Shown here: one piece after another, positions 17,673 through 26,838 of the stretch
Layout of the letters: each line of letters starts with the position of its first letter
Numbering within the stretch: position 1 is the stretch's first letter
Program-made: the position numbers and the translations under genes
Assembly: GCF_018617385.1 (NCBI RefSeq)
Contig: NZ_JACSKA010000003.1
Location: 253,785-317,784 of the forward strand
DNA length: 64,000 bases
From: Exiguobacterium sp018617385
GTDB taxonomy: Bacteria; Bacillota; Bacilli; Exiguobacteriales; Exiguobacteriaceae
Direction of reading: 5' to 3'
The notes under the pieces: generated by a model
Database searches by the model: none
Told to the model about the DNA's origin: nothing
Seen by the model: only the letters and a program-made list of their open reading frames with translations

Positions 17673-19220
17673 TCAACTATTTTGGAATGCCTCGCTCTTC
17701 AAGACGGTTCGTAAAATCTTTCCGGTCGTGTTTCGCGGAAGTTCCTCGATGATCTCAATATAAGTCGGTTGCTTATATTTCGCCAACTTTGTTTGTGTAT
17801 ATGCACGGATCTCTTCTTTCGTGACACCGTCATGTTTCGTGACGACGAATGCCTTCACCGCTTCTCCTTGCTCCGCATCCGGTACACCGATGACGGCAGC
17901 TTCGACGATATCCGGATGTTGATACAATACTTCCTCTACCTCACGAGGGTATACGTTATATCCCCCGACGATGACCATATCCTTCTTCCGGTCGACGATA
18001 TAGAAGTAACCATCCTCGTCACGTCTCGCCAAATCGCCCGTATAGAGCCATCCGTCCCGAAGTGTCATCATCGTTTCTTCCGGTAATTTGTAATACCCTT
18101 TCATGACGTTCGGTCCTCGTACAATCAACTCTCCGACTTCACCGACGCCGACTTCTTCCCCAAGCTCGTCGACGACTTTATTTTCGACATGAACGATGGA
18201 AGGGCCGATTGACCCGGCTTTACGCTCGCCATGGAGCGGGTTGAAGCAGGTGACCGGTGACGCCTCCGACAGACCGTATCCTTCAAGAATCTTGCACTCG
18301 AACATCTGCTCAAACGACTCGAGCAATTGAACCGGTAAGCTTGCTCCGCCTGAGACGAACACGCGGACATGCTTCAATGCAGACGTGTAGGCCGGTACTT
18401 TCATCGCCGTCTGTAACAAGAAGTTGTACATCGTCGGCACACCGGCAAATAACGTCACACGGTGCTTTGGTACTAGATCGAACACATCTTGTGGTGAGAA
18501 CTTCGGTAAGATGACAATCGTCGCCCCTCGAAGGAGTGGTGCATTGACGATGACCGTCAAACAGAAGACGTGGAACATCGGCAATGCCGCCAATGCCTTA
18601 TCCTCTGGAGTGATGTCTAAATACTCTCCGATCGAATGTGCGTTTGAGAACAAGTTTCGATGCGTGAGCAGAGCCCCTTTCGGTTTTCCGGTCGTCCCAC
18701 TCGTATAGAGGATGACGGCAACTTCATCCTCGTCGACTTCGATGAACGTTCCTTCTGTTTCGGCAAACGCTTCTGCGAATGGGATGAATTCAATCGCTCC
18801 TTCCCGCTTCAATGCTGGAACATCGGCATATGGAACGGAAATCACGAGTTTTAAGTGAGGCAACTTCGTGAGTGCCGCTTCCGCCTGCGCGACGAGCGGT
18901 GATAAGCCAACGATTCCCTTTACATCCCCATCAAGTAGAATGTAGGCCATTTCATCAGGCGTGTATGTAGGGTTGATCGGAATGACGACCCCTCCACGTG
19001 ACAACACTGCGAAATATGCAATCAGGAACGCAGGGCTGTTTCCGAGAACGAGAGCGACGTGATCGCCTTGTCCAATCCCTTTTTGCTCAAGCGTCGACGC
19101 CATCGCCTTGACTTGCCCATAAAACTGTCCGTAACTCACCGTGTCTTCCCCAAACACATAAGCTGCTTTCTGCGGGTGAGCAATCACTACTTCTTGTAGT
19201 GACTTGACTAAGTTTGCCAT
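17673..19220 (-). CDS. Long-chain fatty-acid--CoA ligase (YhfL-like)
   Basis: Activates fatty acids to acyl-CoA through an acyl-AMP intermediate. A 515-residue ANL-family enzyme. The AMP-binding signature ILYTSGTTGKPKGALLTHRN is near residues 167-186, followed by GYGLSEASPV and the hinge/A8 region YTGDLARRDEDGYFYIVDRKKD. The catalytic Lys is in PRNTTGKILR near the C-terminus. Sequence stretches are very close to B. subtilis YhfL, a paralogue of LcfA. It is monocistronic, with terminators on both sides. Acid chain-length preference cannot be read from the sequence. Confidence 0.9.
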   Translation of the reverse strand: MANLVKSLQEVVIAHPQKAAYVFGEDTVSYGQFYGQVKAMASTLEQKGIGQGDHVALVLGNSPAFLIAYFAVLSRGGVVIPINPTYTPDEMAYILLDGDVKGIVGLSPLVAQAEAALTKLPHLKLVISVPYADVPALKREGAIEFIPFAEAFAETEGTFIEVDEDEVAVILYTSGTTGKPKGALLTHRNLFSNAHSIGEYLDITPEDKALAALPMFHVFCLTVIVNAPLLRGATIVILPKFSPQDVFDLVPKHRVTLFAGVPTMYNFLLQTAMKVPAYTSALKHVRVFVSGGASLPVQLLESFEQMFECKILEGYGLSEASPVTCFNPLHGERKAGSIGPSIVHVENKVVDELGEEVGVGEVGELIVRGPNVMKGYYKLPEETMMTLRDGWLYTGDLARRDEDGYFYIVDRKKDMVIVGGYNVYPREVEEVLYQHPDIVEAAVIGVPDAEQGEAVKAFVVTKHDGVTKEEIRAYTQTKLAKYKQPTYIEIIEELPRNTTGKILRTVLKSEAFQNS

Positions 19221-19264
19221 GGTAATCCCCCTTTAAATGAATGATGATTCACTTTTGAGCCATA

Positions 19265-19292
19265 AAAAAGAGCACGTCGTCCGCGCTCTTTT
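19265..19292 (-). terminator. Terminator of the EIIA-like gene
   Basis: Stem AAAAGAGC.CG / CGCGCTCTTTT between the EIIA-like gene and the acyl-CoA ligase. A and T runs on both sides could allow either direction. Confidence 0.6.
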
Positions 19293-19320
19293 CAATTACT
19301 TCTATTGTACATGAAATGTT

Positions 19321-19794
19321 TCAATAAGAAAACGCTTCCAAAAAGTTCGTCTGCAAGTGGAACAATCCGGCGCGACTTTTCACGTGGACGAGCGCTTGAA
19401 GGGATTCATCATCCATGAGCAAATCATCAATCAGTTTATGATAGCCCTGTTTTTTCGATTCATTCGTAGCCGTAATCAATAAAATCGCTTTCGCTTGAAT
19501 CGTTTCTCCCGTGATCGTTTTTACTTCACACGGATTCAACAGGTGAAGCAGAGAAATGCCGTCTCGTTTCGCTATAGAGATGGGAACATCAATGACCGCA
19601 ACTGGCACAGCGACATCACTTACCCCGGAAGGAATAATCGATTCTTGATCGAGAACAACTCGCGTAAATGAAGAACTGACCATGCCTTTTCGTTCCAATT
19701 CAAGACCTACCGCCATCATCGCACGTTCAAACGTTGATTGTTCCGTCACCCACATCCGACTCGGGTCCATCCATTCACTGAGCCTTCGATACAT
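19321..19794 (-). CDS. PTS EIIA (fructose/mannitol type)-like protein without the active His
   Basis: A 157-residue protein that reads as a type 2 EIIA fold: helix AMMAVGLELERKGMV, then LDQESIIPSGVSDVAVP, strands ILLITATNESKKQGYHKLIDDLL, and helix DDESLQALVHVKS. Normal EIIA proteins have the phosphorylated His in AIPH at the position where this one has AVPV, so phosphotransfer at that site is not expected. AGGAGG stands 7 bases before the ATG. There are no EIIB or EIIC genes nearby. A cre-like site lies about 30 bases upstream, suggesting carbon catabolite control. A regulatory rather than transport role is an inference. Confidence 0.55.
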   Translation of the reverse strand: MYRRLSEWMDPSRMWVTEQSTFERAMMAVGLELERKGMVSSSFTRVVLDQESIIPSGVSDVAVPVAVIDVPISIAKRDGISLLHLLNPCEVKTITGETIQAKAILLITATNESKKQGYHKLIDDLLMDDESLQALVHVKSRAGLFHLQTNFLEAFSY

Positions 19795-19825
19795 AGTGAT
19801 TCCTCCTATTTTTAATCAGCCGCTA

Positions 19826-19839
19826 CGAAAGCGCTTGCA
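19826..19839 (-). promoter_or_regulatory. cre-like site (CcpA) upstream of the EIIA-like gene
   Basis: TGCAAGCGCTTTCG on the minus strand fits TGNAANCGNNNNCA except for the last base. Confidence 0.5.
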
Positions 19840-19974
19840 CAAATTATGATACGCCTTCTCCCATCGAGGCGCAATCCGAATGATCAACGTTCACGAAACT
19901 GCCAAACATCTATAATCTGATGCTATACTTTTCAGTAGTTTGTTATAGTCAGATCTGTATTGGAGGGAAAAACA

Positions 19975-20838
19975 TTGCTTGAAAAGCTTATTCATATTTT
20001 TAAATTGGATATTCAACATGTCGATCCTGTTGAAAATTCATTTAGTTCAACCGTGTATCGATGTGTACAAGCCAATGGTGACGTTGTATATATCAAAATC
20101 CCATTCTCTAAAGTGAAATTATTTCGTGAACTCCAAGCATACCGACTGTTAGAAAACCATATCTCGACTCCGAAATTATTGAACTATTGGACCGGTGATG
20201 AACATTCGACCGGCGCCCTGCTGTTAAGAGAATCAACCGGTGTACAACTTTCTGTAAATTCATCGGCCAAAATCGCTTTTCAGGTGGGACGAGTACACGC
20301 GAAGATGCATTCTATTGAACCACAAACTAATCAAAAGAGCACCTATATCGAAAATGTTTATCTGGAGTGGCCACAATTTTTAATTCGTCAATTTTATAGT
20401 TTTGCGACTGATGCAAAGCCTTTGTTAGAAGAAGCATTATATAACAAAGCCATTCATACTTTTGAAAAGATGAGACTACAACTTCCAGAACCTGATGGGC
20501 CTAGTTTTATACATATGGATTTTAGACCAGGCAATATCCTCGTCACATCATCTGAAGTCTCAAGTGTGATTGATTTTGAAACAGTTCGTTTTGGTTCAAC
20601 AGAAGTCGATTTCACTAAGATTTATCGGGACTATCTGAGTCATGACTTACAGTTGTATGAAGCCTACAAAGAAGGTTACTCAAGTATTCGACCATTGATT
20701 GATCTCGAGCGCGTACTTCCGTTTTATCGATTTACTGATGCATTCAACAGTATCGGGTGGTGTAATCGTAGAGGACTTGAAACAAATATAGATTTTTATG
20801 AGAGAAGCTTAGATATTCTTAAAGCAGAGCTAAACTAA
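19975..20838 (+). CDS. Aminoglycoside phosphotransferase/choline kinase-family protein
   Basis: A 287-residue kinase-fold protein. The Brenner motif FIHMDFRPGNIL (about residues 180-191) gives the catalytic Asp and metal-binding Asn, and VIDFETVRFG (about 201) gives the metal-binding Asp. The N-terminal lobe has YIKIPFSKVKLFRELQAYRLL, with the Lys and Glu of the nucleotide pocket. The small-molecule substrate is unknown; antibiotic phosphorylation should not be assumed. The TTG at 19975 has GGAGGG 7 bases upstream. The gene is clearly richer in A+T than its neighbours and stands alone between divergent or convergent units, which suggests acquisition by transfer. Confidence 0.75.
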   Translation: MLEKLIHIFKLDIQHVDPVENSFSSTVYRCVQANGDVVYIKIPFSKVKLFRELQAYRLLENHISTPKLLNYWTGDEHSTGALLLRESTGVQLSVNSSAKIAFQVGRVHAKMHSIEPQTNQKSTYIENVYLEWPQFLIRQFYSFATDAKPLLEEALYNKAIHTFEKMRLQLPEPDGPSFIHMDFRPGNILVTSSEVSSVIDFETVRFGSTEVDFTKIYRDYLSHDLQLYEAYKEGYSSIRPLIDLERVLPFYRFTDAFNSIGWCNRRGLETNIDFYERSLDILKAELN

Positions 20839-20856
20839 CTTTTATTGAATCACATC

Positions 20857-20896
20857 AAAAAGGTGTTTCGGAAATACATTCCCAAAACACCTTTTT
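20857..20896. terminator. Bidirectional terminator
   Basis: AAAAAGGTGTTT / AAACACCTTTTT stem between the convergent kinase-family gene and lplJ. Confidence 0.85.
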
Positions 20897-20900
20897 ACCA

Positions 20901-21890
20901 TTAACTAATCAAATCGACTAATTCCTCGAGCTCGACATTTCCGAAGTAATGTTTCAAATCGAGTTGCATCAATTGCTCACGGATGGCCGCACGTTCGAAA
21001 CGCGTCCCGACGAGCGCTTGCTCGACGTCTTGGATGTCACCGACACCAAAGAAATCTCCGTAAATTTTCGCTTCTGTGATCGTTCCTTTGTTGACGTTCA
21101 AGCGGACATCGATTGTTCCGATTGGGAAACGACGTTTCGACTCAACATCGAACTTCGGCGACTTACCAAAGTTCCAGTCCCAGTTCGCATAGCGTTCTTT
21201 CGAGATATCATGGACGATTTCCCAATCCTCGTCACGAAGCACATAGCGTTCCGGTTGTTCCCCATCATAAATCGAATGGAGGAGCGCCTCGACGAAATGT
21301 TCCATCTCCATCTCACGCTCTAAAAATTCAGTAATGTTCGCCACACGGCTACGAACGGACTTGATTCCTTTTGAACGCATTTTCTCTTCCGAGACGTTAA
21401 GCGAGTTCACGACCTCTTCGATGTTCGAGTTGAACATGAGCGTCCCGTGGCTGAACATGCGTCCACGCGTCGTGAATTGGGCGTTCCCGCTAATTTTACG
21501 CTCACCGACCTGAATGTCGTTACGACCTGTCAGCTCTGCCTCGACACCGAGGTTACGAAGCGCATCCACGATCGGTTGTGTGAACTTCTTATAGTTGTTG
21601 AACGAGTTGCCATCGTCTTTTGTGATGAAGCTGAAGTTCAAGTTTCCTTCATCGTGATAGACGGCGCCGCCACCAGAGAGACGTCGAACGACATCGATGC
21701 CATTCTCTTCGATGTACTTCAAGTTGACTTCTTCTGATGTGTTTTGGTTCTTCCCGATGATGATGGATGGACCGTTAATATAGAACAGGAAGTAATCTTC
21801 ATGATCGACGTTCAGATGTTTAAGGATATACTCTTCAACCGCCAAGTTAATCTTCGGGTCGCGGATATCCGGATTAAAAATAAATTTCAC
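20901..21890 (-). CDS. lplJ: Lipoate--protein ligase
   Basis: Attaches scavenged lipoate to lipoyl domains of 2-oxoacid dehydrogenases and the glycine cleavage system. 329 residues, with RRLSGGGAVYHDEGNLNFSF (about 68-87) and the catalytic Lys in GERKISGNAQ (about 132). The C-terminal accessory domain (about 245-329) is present, as in the LplJ type. It is transcribed alone from the minus strand. Confidence 0.93.
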   Translation of the reverse strand: MKFIFNPDIRDPKINLAVEEYILKHLNVDHEDYFLFYINGPSIIIGKNQNTSEEVNLKYIEENGIDVVRRLSGGGAVYHDEGNLNFSFITKDDGNSFNNYKKFTQPIVDALRNLGVEAELTGRNDIQVGERKISGNAQFTTRGRMFSHGTLMFNSNIEEVVNSLNVSEEKMRSKGIKSVRSRVANITEFLEREMEMEHFVEALLHSIYDGEQPERYVLRDEDWEIVHDISKERYANWDWNFGKSPKFDVESKRRFPIGTIDVRLNVNKGTITEAKIYGDFFGVGDIQDVEQALVGTRFERAAIREQLMQLDLKHYFGNVELEELVDLIS

Positions 21891-21961
21891 AGTTTATTTC
21901 CTCCTAGTCGGATGTTCGTTACTTGTATTATACGAAACGAGACGAGTTCTCGACAAATCTT

Positions 21962-22849
21962 TTACTTCCACTCACCTGTCATAACGCGCTTCAATGCGTT
22001 CGCCACACCATACTCATCATGACGCTCGGTGACATGGTCACTGATGGCAATCAAGTCTTCGTGGCTATTGCCCATCGCAATTCCTTTTCCGGCCACTTTG
22101 AACATCGGCACGTCATTCAAGTTATCCCCGATCACGACGACTTCAGATAAATCGATACCATAATGTTCGGCAAGTTTTGTCACACCGTTCCCTTTATCTG
22201 CACCGTGTGCCATCACTTCGATGTTGTCATTGCCTGAAGACGTGACATACACTCCTTCGACTTGGTCTTCGATTTCTTTCCAAAGCCCGTTCATCTTCTC
22301 GAGATGACTTGAGAACGCGATGAACTTATAGACACGTCCTGCTTCTTCACGAATGAAGCCCTCGATGTCATCAACAATTTTGACGTCTTCATTGACGTAA
22401 TAACGATTCTTAAAGAATTCGTACATCTCGAGCGAGCGGTCGTCACCATTCGCTTTCAAGTTTTTCATCGATGCTTCAATCAAGTCGCCACGGCTCGCTA
22501 CGAGTCCCGCTTCTGTGTACATTTCGTAAAAGACGTCCGCATACTTGTCATCTTGATGAAGGACGTTGATGACTTGAAGCGCCTCATCAATCGTCAAATC
22601 GATTTCGTGAAGGACTTCTCCCGACGTGTCGAGCACGCGTCCCCCATTCGACGATACGATTGGGCAAGAGAGTCCGACCTCGTCTAAAATCTGTTTCGCA
22701 TTCACATAGTTGCGCCCCGTCGCAATCGCAAAGCGAATTCCTGCCGCCTCTGCTTCACGAACGATCTCCGCTGTCTCATCCGCGATTTTGGTGTGGTTGT
22801 GCAAAATCGTACCGTCCATGTCTGATACAAAAAGTTTATACGTTGCCAT
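21962..22849 (-). CDS. Cof-type HAD-superfamily phosphatase
   Basis: A 295-residue phosphatase. Motif I SDMDGTI (residues 9-15) has the nucleophile Asp. Motif II Thr is in AIATGRN, motif III Lys is in ADKGNGV, and motif IV is VIGDNLNDVPMF. The large alpha/beta cap between motifs II and III is typical of the Cof subgroup. Members act on sugar phosphates, nucleotides or cofactor phosphates; the substrate cannot be predicted. It lies between lplJ and the haem operon, all on the minus strand. Confidence 0.88.
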   Translation of the reverse strand: MATYKLFVSDMDGTILHNHTKIADETAEIVREAEAAGIRFAIATGRNYVNAKQILDEVGLSCPIVSSNGGRVLDTSGEVLHEIDLTIDEALQVINVLHQDDKYADVFYEMYTEAGLVASRGDLIEASMKNLKANGDDRSLEMYEFFKNRYYVNEDVKIVDDIEGFIREEAGRVYKFIAFSSHLEKMNGLWKEIEDQVEGVYVTSSGNDNIEVMAHGADKGNGVTKLAEHYGIDLSEVVVIGDNLNDVPMFKVAGKGIAMGNSHEDLIAISDHVTERHDEYGVANALKRVMTGEWK

Positions 22850-22895
22850 CTTCCATCACTCCTTTTTCTCTTTCGCTTCTAACTATAACAAAAAG

Positions 22896-22923
22896 AGAGG
22901 GTTGCGGAACAATCCGAACCCTC
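22896..22923 (-). terminator. Terminator of the hemE-hemH-hemY operon
   Basis: Stem GAGGGTT.CGGA / TCCG.ACCCTC, followed on the minus strand by TCTCTTTTTGTT. Confidence 0.85.
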
Positions 22924-22936
22924 CCTTCATCAAATC

Positions 22937-24322
22937 TCAATTTTTTTCACGCAATGCCTTCACTTGTTCCCGAATACTCTTCACACAGTCCGGCATCCCA
23001 ATTCCGTCATAGGCGATTCCGGCGAGAATGACGCCTGGATATACCCGGCTCATCTCGGCTCGGAGTGCTTTGACACGGTCCGCATGAAAGACCGCATAAG
23101 GAGGCAGTCCATCACGGAGTCGACTGACGACGGTTTGAACCGGTTCACGATGAATGCGCATCAGGCCACGGAGATCGTGTAATGCCGTCTCGATGATTTC
23201 TTCATCGGATGCTTCGACGATATCATCTGCCCCCGGACGACCTAAAAAGACACGAAGGACGTGATATCCTTCCGGCACCGCATGCGGCCATTTCTGGTCG
23301 ATGAACGTACATGCCGTGATCGTCACATCCGCTTCTTGACTCGTCACGAACCCTGTCCCGACGAACGGAAGCTCAATATCTTCTTCTTTGAAGACAAGCG
23401 AGCATGTGGCCGTCGCATGTGGCTTCATGTCCGCCAAAAAGTCACTGTCGACTTTCGGGAGGAACTGACGAATGAGGCGCGGTGGGACCGTCAACACGAG
23501 ATGGTCCGTGTCGATATCTCCGCGACTCGTGAAGAGACGGTACCCGTCCTCACGTTCGGATACTTGTTCGACGGAACAGTTTAATACGATTTCAGTACGT
23601 TCCAACCGTTCTGCCAAGCGGTCTGTCAGTGACTTGAGTCCACGTTTCAACGAAGCGAACTGACCGACCTTCTTTGCCCCGACTTCTGCGACTCGTTGTT
23701 CCGGTCGTAAGTGTCGCATCCCTTCATACAAGTTGCCGTATTTCTTTTCTCCCTCGATGAACTGTGGGAATGTCGACATCGCACTCATTTGATCGATGTC
23801 TCCAGCATAGATACCAGAGAGTAACGGTTCAATCAATCGGTCGACGATTGGGTCCCCGACACGCTCACGAAGGTAGAGGCCGAGTGAGACGTCCGAGTCT
23901 GGCGCTTTTACATCTGGAGGGGACAGCAACATCTGCTTCAAGTCCTCATGCTCTTCCTCCGAGAGCAACGTCGTCTCACGAAACGCATTGACGTCGAGCG
24001 GGATCCCCATCACCGTCTGTTTCGGAATCGGGTGGAGTCCGTCATGATGAAGAACGTAAGCTTGACCGACTCCATTGCGAACGAGTTCATCGCCTAAACC
24101 GACGTCTTCAATCAATTCCGTCATCGCAGTCTTACGAAAGACATACGAGTCCGGACCACGTTCCACCGCAAACTCGCCCGTTTCATACGTATCAATCTTT
24201 CCTCCGAGGCGATCCGTCGCCTCGAGCAACGTGATGGTCACGTCTTCCGGCAAATAACGCTCTGCATAAAAAGCGGCGGTGAGACCTGTGATCCCACCAC
24301 CGACAATCGTGAATTTACGCAT
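22937..24322 (-). CDS. hemY: Coproporphyrinogen III oxidase, HemY/CgoX type
   Basis: Oxidises coproporphyrinogen III to coproporphyrin III in the Gram-positive haem route. 461 residues. The FAD-binding GGGITGLTAAFYAER is near residues 7-22, LEATDRLGGKIDTY follows, and the C-terminal FAD contact is in VILAGIAYDGIGMPDC. The ATG at 24322 (MRKFTIV) is preferred to the start three codons upstream. It overlaps the end of hemH, giving the order hemE-hemH-hemY. Confidence 0.93.
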   Translation of the reverse strand: MRKFTIVGGGITGLTAAFYAERYLPEDVTITLLEATDRLGGKIDTYETGEFAVERGPDSYVFRKTAMTELIEDVGLGDELVRNGVGQAYVLHHDGLHPIPKQTVMGIPLDVNAFRETTLLSEEEHEDLKQMLLSPPDVKAPDSDVSLGLYLRERVGDPIVDRLIEPLLSGIYAGDIDQMSAMSTFPQFIEGEKKYGNLYEGMRHLRPEQRVAEVGAKKVGQFASLKRGLKSLTDRLAERLERTEIVLNCSVEQVSEREDGYRLFTSRGDIDTDHLVLTVPPRLIRQFLPKVDSDFLADMKPHATATCSLVFKEEDIELPFVGTGFVTSQEADVTITACTFIDQKWPHAVPEGYHVLRVFLGRPGADDIVEASDEEIIETALHDLRGLMRIHREPVQTVVSRLRDGLPPYAVFHADRVKALRAEMSRVYPGVILAGIAYDGIGMPDCVKSIREQVKALREKN

Positions 24323-25244
24323 GATGCACAATCACGCTTTCCATTCGATCCGCGATGGCTTCGATGAAGCTTCGCTCTGCATTTGGCATAGCTGGACGTG
24401 CGTAGTGAACACCGAGGCGGTCACAGACAACTTTACACTCGACGTCGTTATCGAACAATACTTCGAGATGGTCTGCAACAAAGCCGACCGGCGTATAGAC
24501 GAACGCCTCGTAGCCGTACTTTTCATAAAGTTCAGCCGTCAAATCTTGAACATCCGGTCCGATCCATGGGTCCGGCGTGTTTCCTTCTGACTGCCAACCA
24601 ATCTCATAATGCGGGACGCCTGTTTCAATGGCAATTTTATCAGCTGTTTCTTTCAACTGATCCGGATACGGGTCGCCACCAGCCAAGATTTTCTCAGGAA
24701 GACTATGCGCTGAAACGATGAGACATGTCTTTTCAGCCGGTACAGGCAATGACGCATACGTATCGTTAATCGCATTCGCCCACCATTTGATAAACTTCGG
24801 CTCATCATACCACGACTCTACCGAACGAATGTCGATGCCATACTTCGCTGCTTCTTCATGAGCACGTCCGTTGTATGATTTGACGCTATATGACGAGTAA
24901 TGAGGTGCTAAGACAACCGATACCGCCTCTTTGATGCCGTCGTTCGCCATTTGCGCGACCGCGTCTTCTACGAACGGTTCGATATGCTTCAATCCGATAT
25001 ACAGTTTGAACTCGATTTCACCTACATGACGCTCGTTCAAGATGTCACGAAGCGTCTCCGCTTGATCGATCGTGATTTTTGCGAGTGGAGATACGCCACC
25101 AATCGCTTCGTAACGTTCCGTCAAATCTTGGAGTGCTTCCGGTGACGGTTTGCGTCCGTAGCGAATGTGCGTGTAATACCGCTCGATATCTTCTGGTTTG
25201 TACGGTGTGCCGTACGCCATGACAAGTAGTCCGACTGTTTTCAT
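24315..25244 (-). CDS. hemH: Coproporphyrin III ferrochelatase
   Basis: Inserts Fe(II) into coproporphyrin III (also called CpfC). 309 residues, the short monofunctional form. The catalytic His is in VSAHSLPEKI (about residue 182) and the conserved Glu in GFVADHLEVLFDND (about 263). The start overlaps the hemE stop by four bases. It is a soluble enzyme, with no membrane anchor. Confidence 0.95.
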   Translation of the reverse strand: MKTVGLLVMAYGTPYKPEDIERYYTHIRYGRKPSPEALQDLTERYEAIGGVSPLAKITIDQAETLRDILNERHVGEIEFKLYIGLKHIEPFVEDAVAQMANDGIKEAVSVVLAPHYSSYSVKSYNGRAHEEAAKYGIDIRSVESWYDEPKFIKWWANAINDTYASLPVPAEKTCLIVSAHSLPEKILAGGDPYPDQLKETADKIAIETGVPHYEIGWQSEGNTPDPWIGPDVQDLTAELYEKYGYEAFVYTPVGFVADHLEVLFDNDVECKVVCDRLGVHYARPAMPNAERSFIEAIADRMESVIVHHA

Positions 25245-26290
25245 GATTCGTTGCCTCCCATTTTTTCGCGTGAGTAGTCGTGAATGAATGCCGTCAATTT
25301 GACGAGGACGGCCGGGTCGACTTCAGGGAACACCCCATGTCCCAAGTTGAAGACGTATCCTGGCTGTTTCATTCCTTCATCTAAAATTTCCTTAACCTTC
25401 TCTTCGATGACCGGCCATGGAGCTAACAAGAACGACGGGTCTAAATTTCCTTGAACCGCCTTTGTGATGCCACGGTCCCGTGCTTCCTGTACCGACAGGC
25501 GCCAGTCAAGCCCGACCACATCAAGTGGAAGGTCGTGCCATTCTTCGATTTGATGGCTCGCTCCGACACCATGCATGATGAGTGGAATGTCGAGTGAACG
25601 TAGTTCTTTAAAGATACGCTCCGTCGTCGGTTTGATGTAACGTGCATAATCTTTGCGGCTGAGCGTCCCGACCCACGAATCAAACAATTGGAACGCTTGA
25701 ATGCCGGCATCCGCTTGCGCCTTCGCATACGTGATGACCATGTCGCCGAGTTTTTCCATCAATGCATTCCATACATCCGGTTCTGCATACATGAGTGCTT
25801 TCGTACGATGGTAGTTCCGCGACGGTCCCCCTTCGATCATATAGCTCGCCAATGTGAACGGTGCGCCTGAGAAGCCGATAAGCGGAACTTCTAGTCGTTC
25901 CCGTAGTAGACGAATCGTGTCAAAGACGTATGAGATATCTTCCGGGTTTAACGGTTTCAAACGTTCCACATCTTCCATTGTTCGATACGGATTGTCGATG
26001 ACCGGTCCAATCCCGCTCTTGATCTCGACATCGACTCCCATAGAAGGAAGTGGCGTCATAATGTCCTTATATAGAATGGCCGCGTCGACTCCGAGTTGTT
26101 TCACCGGAAGTTCCGTGACATATGCACAAAGTTCAGGATCATGCGTGATCTCGAATAGTGACCTCGTCTTTTTAATCTCTCGATATTCCGGTTGGTAGCG
26201 TCCGGCTTGGCGCATATACCACACAGGTACATAGTCTGTCGCCTCTCCTTTAAACGCTTTTAAAATAGTATCGTTCATACGTCGCGTCAT
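25241..26290 (-). CDS. hemE: Uroporphyrinogen decarboxylase
   Basis: Removes four carboxyl groups from uroporphyrinogen III to give coproporphyrinogen III. 349 residues. The N-terminal signature PVWYMRQAGRYQPEYR (about 22-37) contains the substrate-binding Arg pair; CAYVTELPV, ILYKDIMTPLPSMG and a central GFSGAPFTLASYMIEGG follow. The start is not fully settled: ATG 26290 is very near GAGGGG and ATG 26278 is rather far. The longer form matches the B. subtilis N-terminus better. First gene of the operon. Confidence 0.95.
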   Translation of the reverse strand: MTRRMNDTILKAFKGEATDYVPVWYMRQAGRYQPEYREIKKTRSLFEITHDPELCAYVTELPVKQLGVDAAILYKDIMTPLPSMGVDVEIKSGIGPVIDNPYRTMEDVERLKPLNPEDISYVFDTIRLLRERLEVPLIGFSGAPFTLASYMIEGGPSRNYHRTKALMYAEPDVWNALMEKLGDMVITYAKAQADAGIQAFQLFDSWVGTLSRKDYARYIKPTTERIFKELRSLDIPLIMHGVGASHQIEEWHDLPLDVVGLDWRLSVQEARDRGITKAVQGNLDPSFLLAPWPVIEEKVKEILDEGMKQPGYVFNLGHGVFPEVDPAVLVKLTAFIHDYSREKMGGNES

Positions 26291-26406
26291 TCCCCTCTAA
26301 ATTTCTCCTACACTCTTTATTCTCGTGTTTGTGAACTCAAAAACATTATACAGAAATTAATTAGAATTATGCTAATGTGAAGCATTTTCATTGTGTTTTC
26401 TTTGTG

Positions 26407-26712
26407 TCATTTTTTTGTCGGAAATGTTCGGAAGGCTGAATTCAACTGACCCCGAATCAAATCATCCCGCTGTTTCGCCGACAATCGTCGTTCTCGTTCT
26501 TTAATATCTTGAATTCGCCATCCATCCTCTAGTTTGGTCGCCACTTCGACTAAACGTTCCACGTCATGGAAAGAATATTTACGTGAACCACCTTTTGTAC
26601 GTTCCGGAAAGACGAGACCTTTTTCTTCATAATACCGAATTTGACGCTCTGAAAGTCCCGTCAACTCAGTCACGACGCCCATCCCGATTACTTTCTTCGA
26701 TTTGTAGTCCAT
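26407..26712 (-). CDS. tnrA: Nitrogen regulator TnrA (MerR family)
   Basis: A global regulator active under nitrogen limitation. 101 residues: the winged-helix part has VTELTGLSERQIRYYEEKGLV and KYSFHDVERL, as in B. subtilis TnrA. The short C-terminal tail RGQLNSAFRTF corresponds to the TnrA segment that binds feedback-inhibited glutamine synthetase. GlnR, the paralogue, has a different longer tail, and the divergent ammonium transporter gene also favours TnrA. AAGGAGG lies 9 bases before the ATG. A perfect TnrA box is found just upstream, shared with amtB. Confidence 0.87.
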   Translation of the reverse strand: MDYKSKKVIGMGVVTELTGLSERQIRYYEEKGLVFPERTKGGSRKYSFHDVERLVEVATKLEDGWRIQDIKERERRLSAKQRDDLIRGQLNSAFRTFPTKK

Positions 26713-26741
26713 TCAGCCTCGCCTCCTTAATAAAAAAACTA

Positions 26742-26758
26742 TGTCAGATAATCTGACA
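26742..26758. promoter_or_regulatory. TnrA box, perfect palindrome
   Basis: TGTCAGATAATCTGACA fits TGTNA-N7-TNACA with full dyad symmetry. It lies in the tnrA-amtB intergenic space and probably activates amtB under nitrogen limitation and regulates tnrA itself. Confidence 0.88.
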
Positions 26759-26838
26759 AAATGCAATCCAGCATGAAATTTTCGTTTTACACTGAAGTCA
26801 ACTTTTGGAAAGCACCTAAGAAAAAGGAGGGCATGAAC

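Noticed and set aside
19975..20838. Antibiotic-resistance gene call for the APH-family protein
   Set aside because: The kinase motifs are shared with many non-resistance kinases and the sequence does not match a known resistance enzyme by eye.
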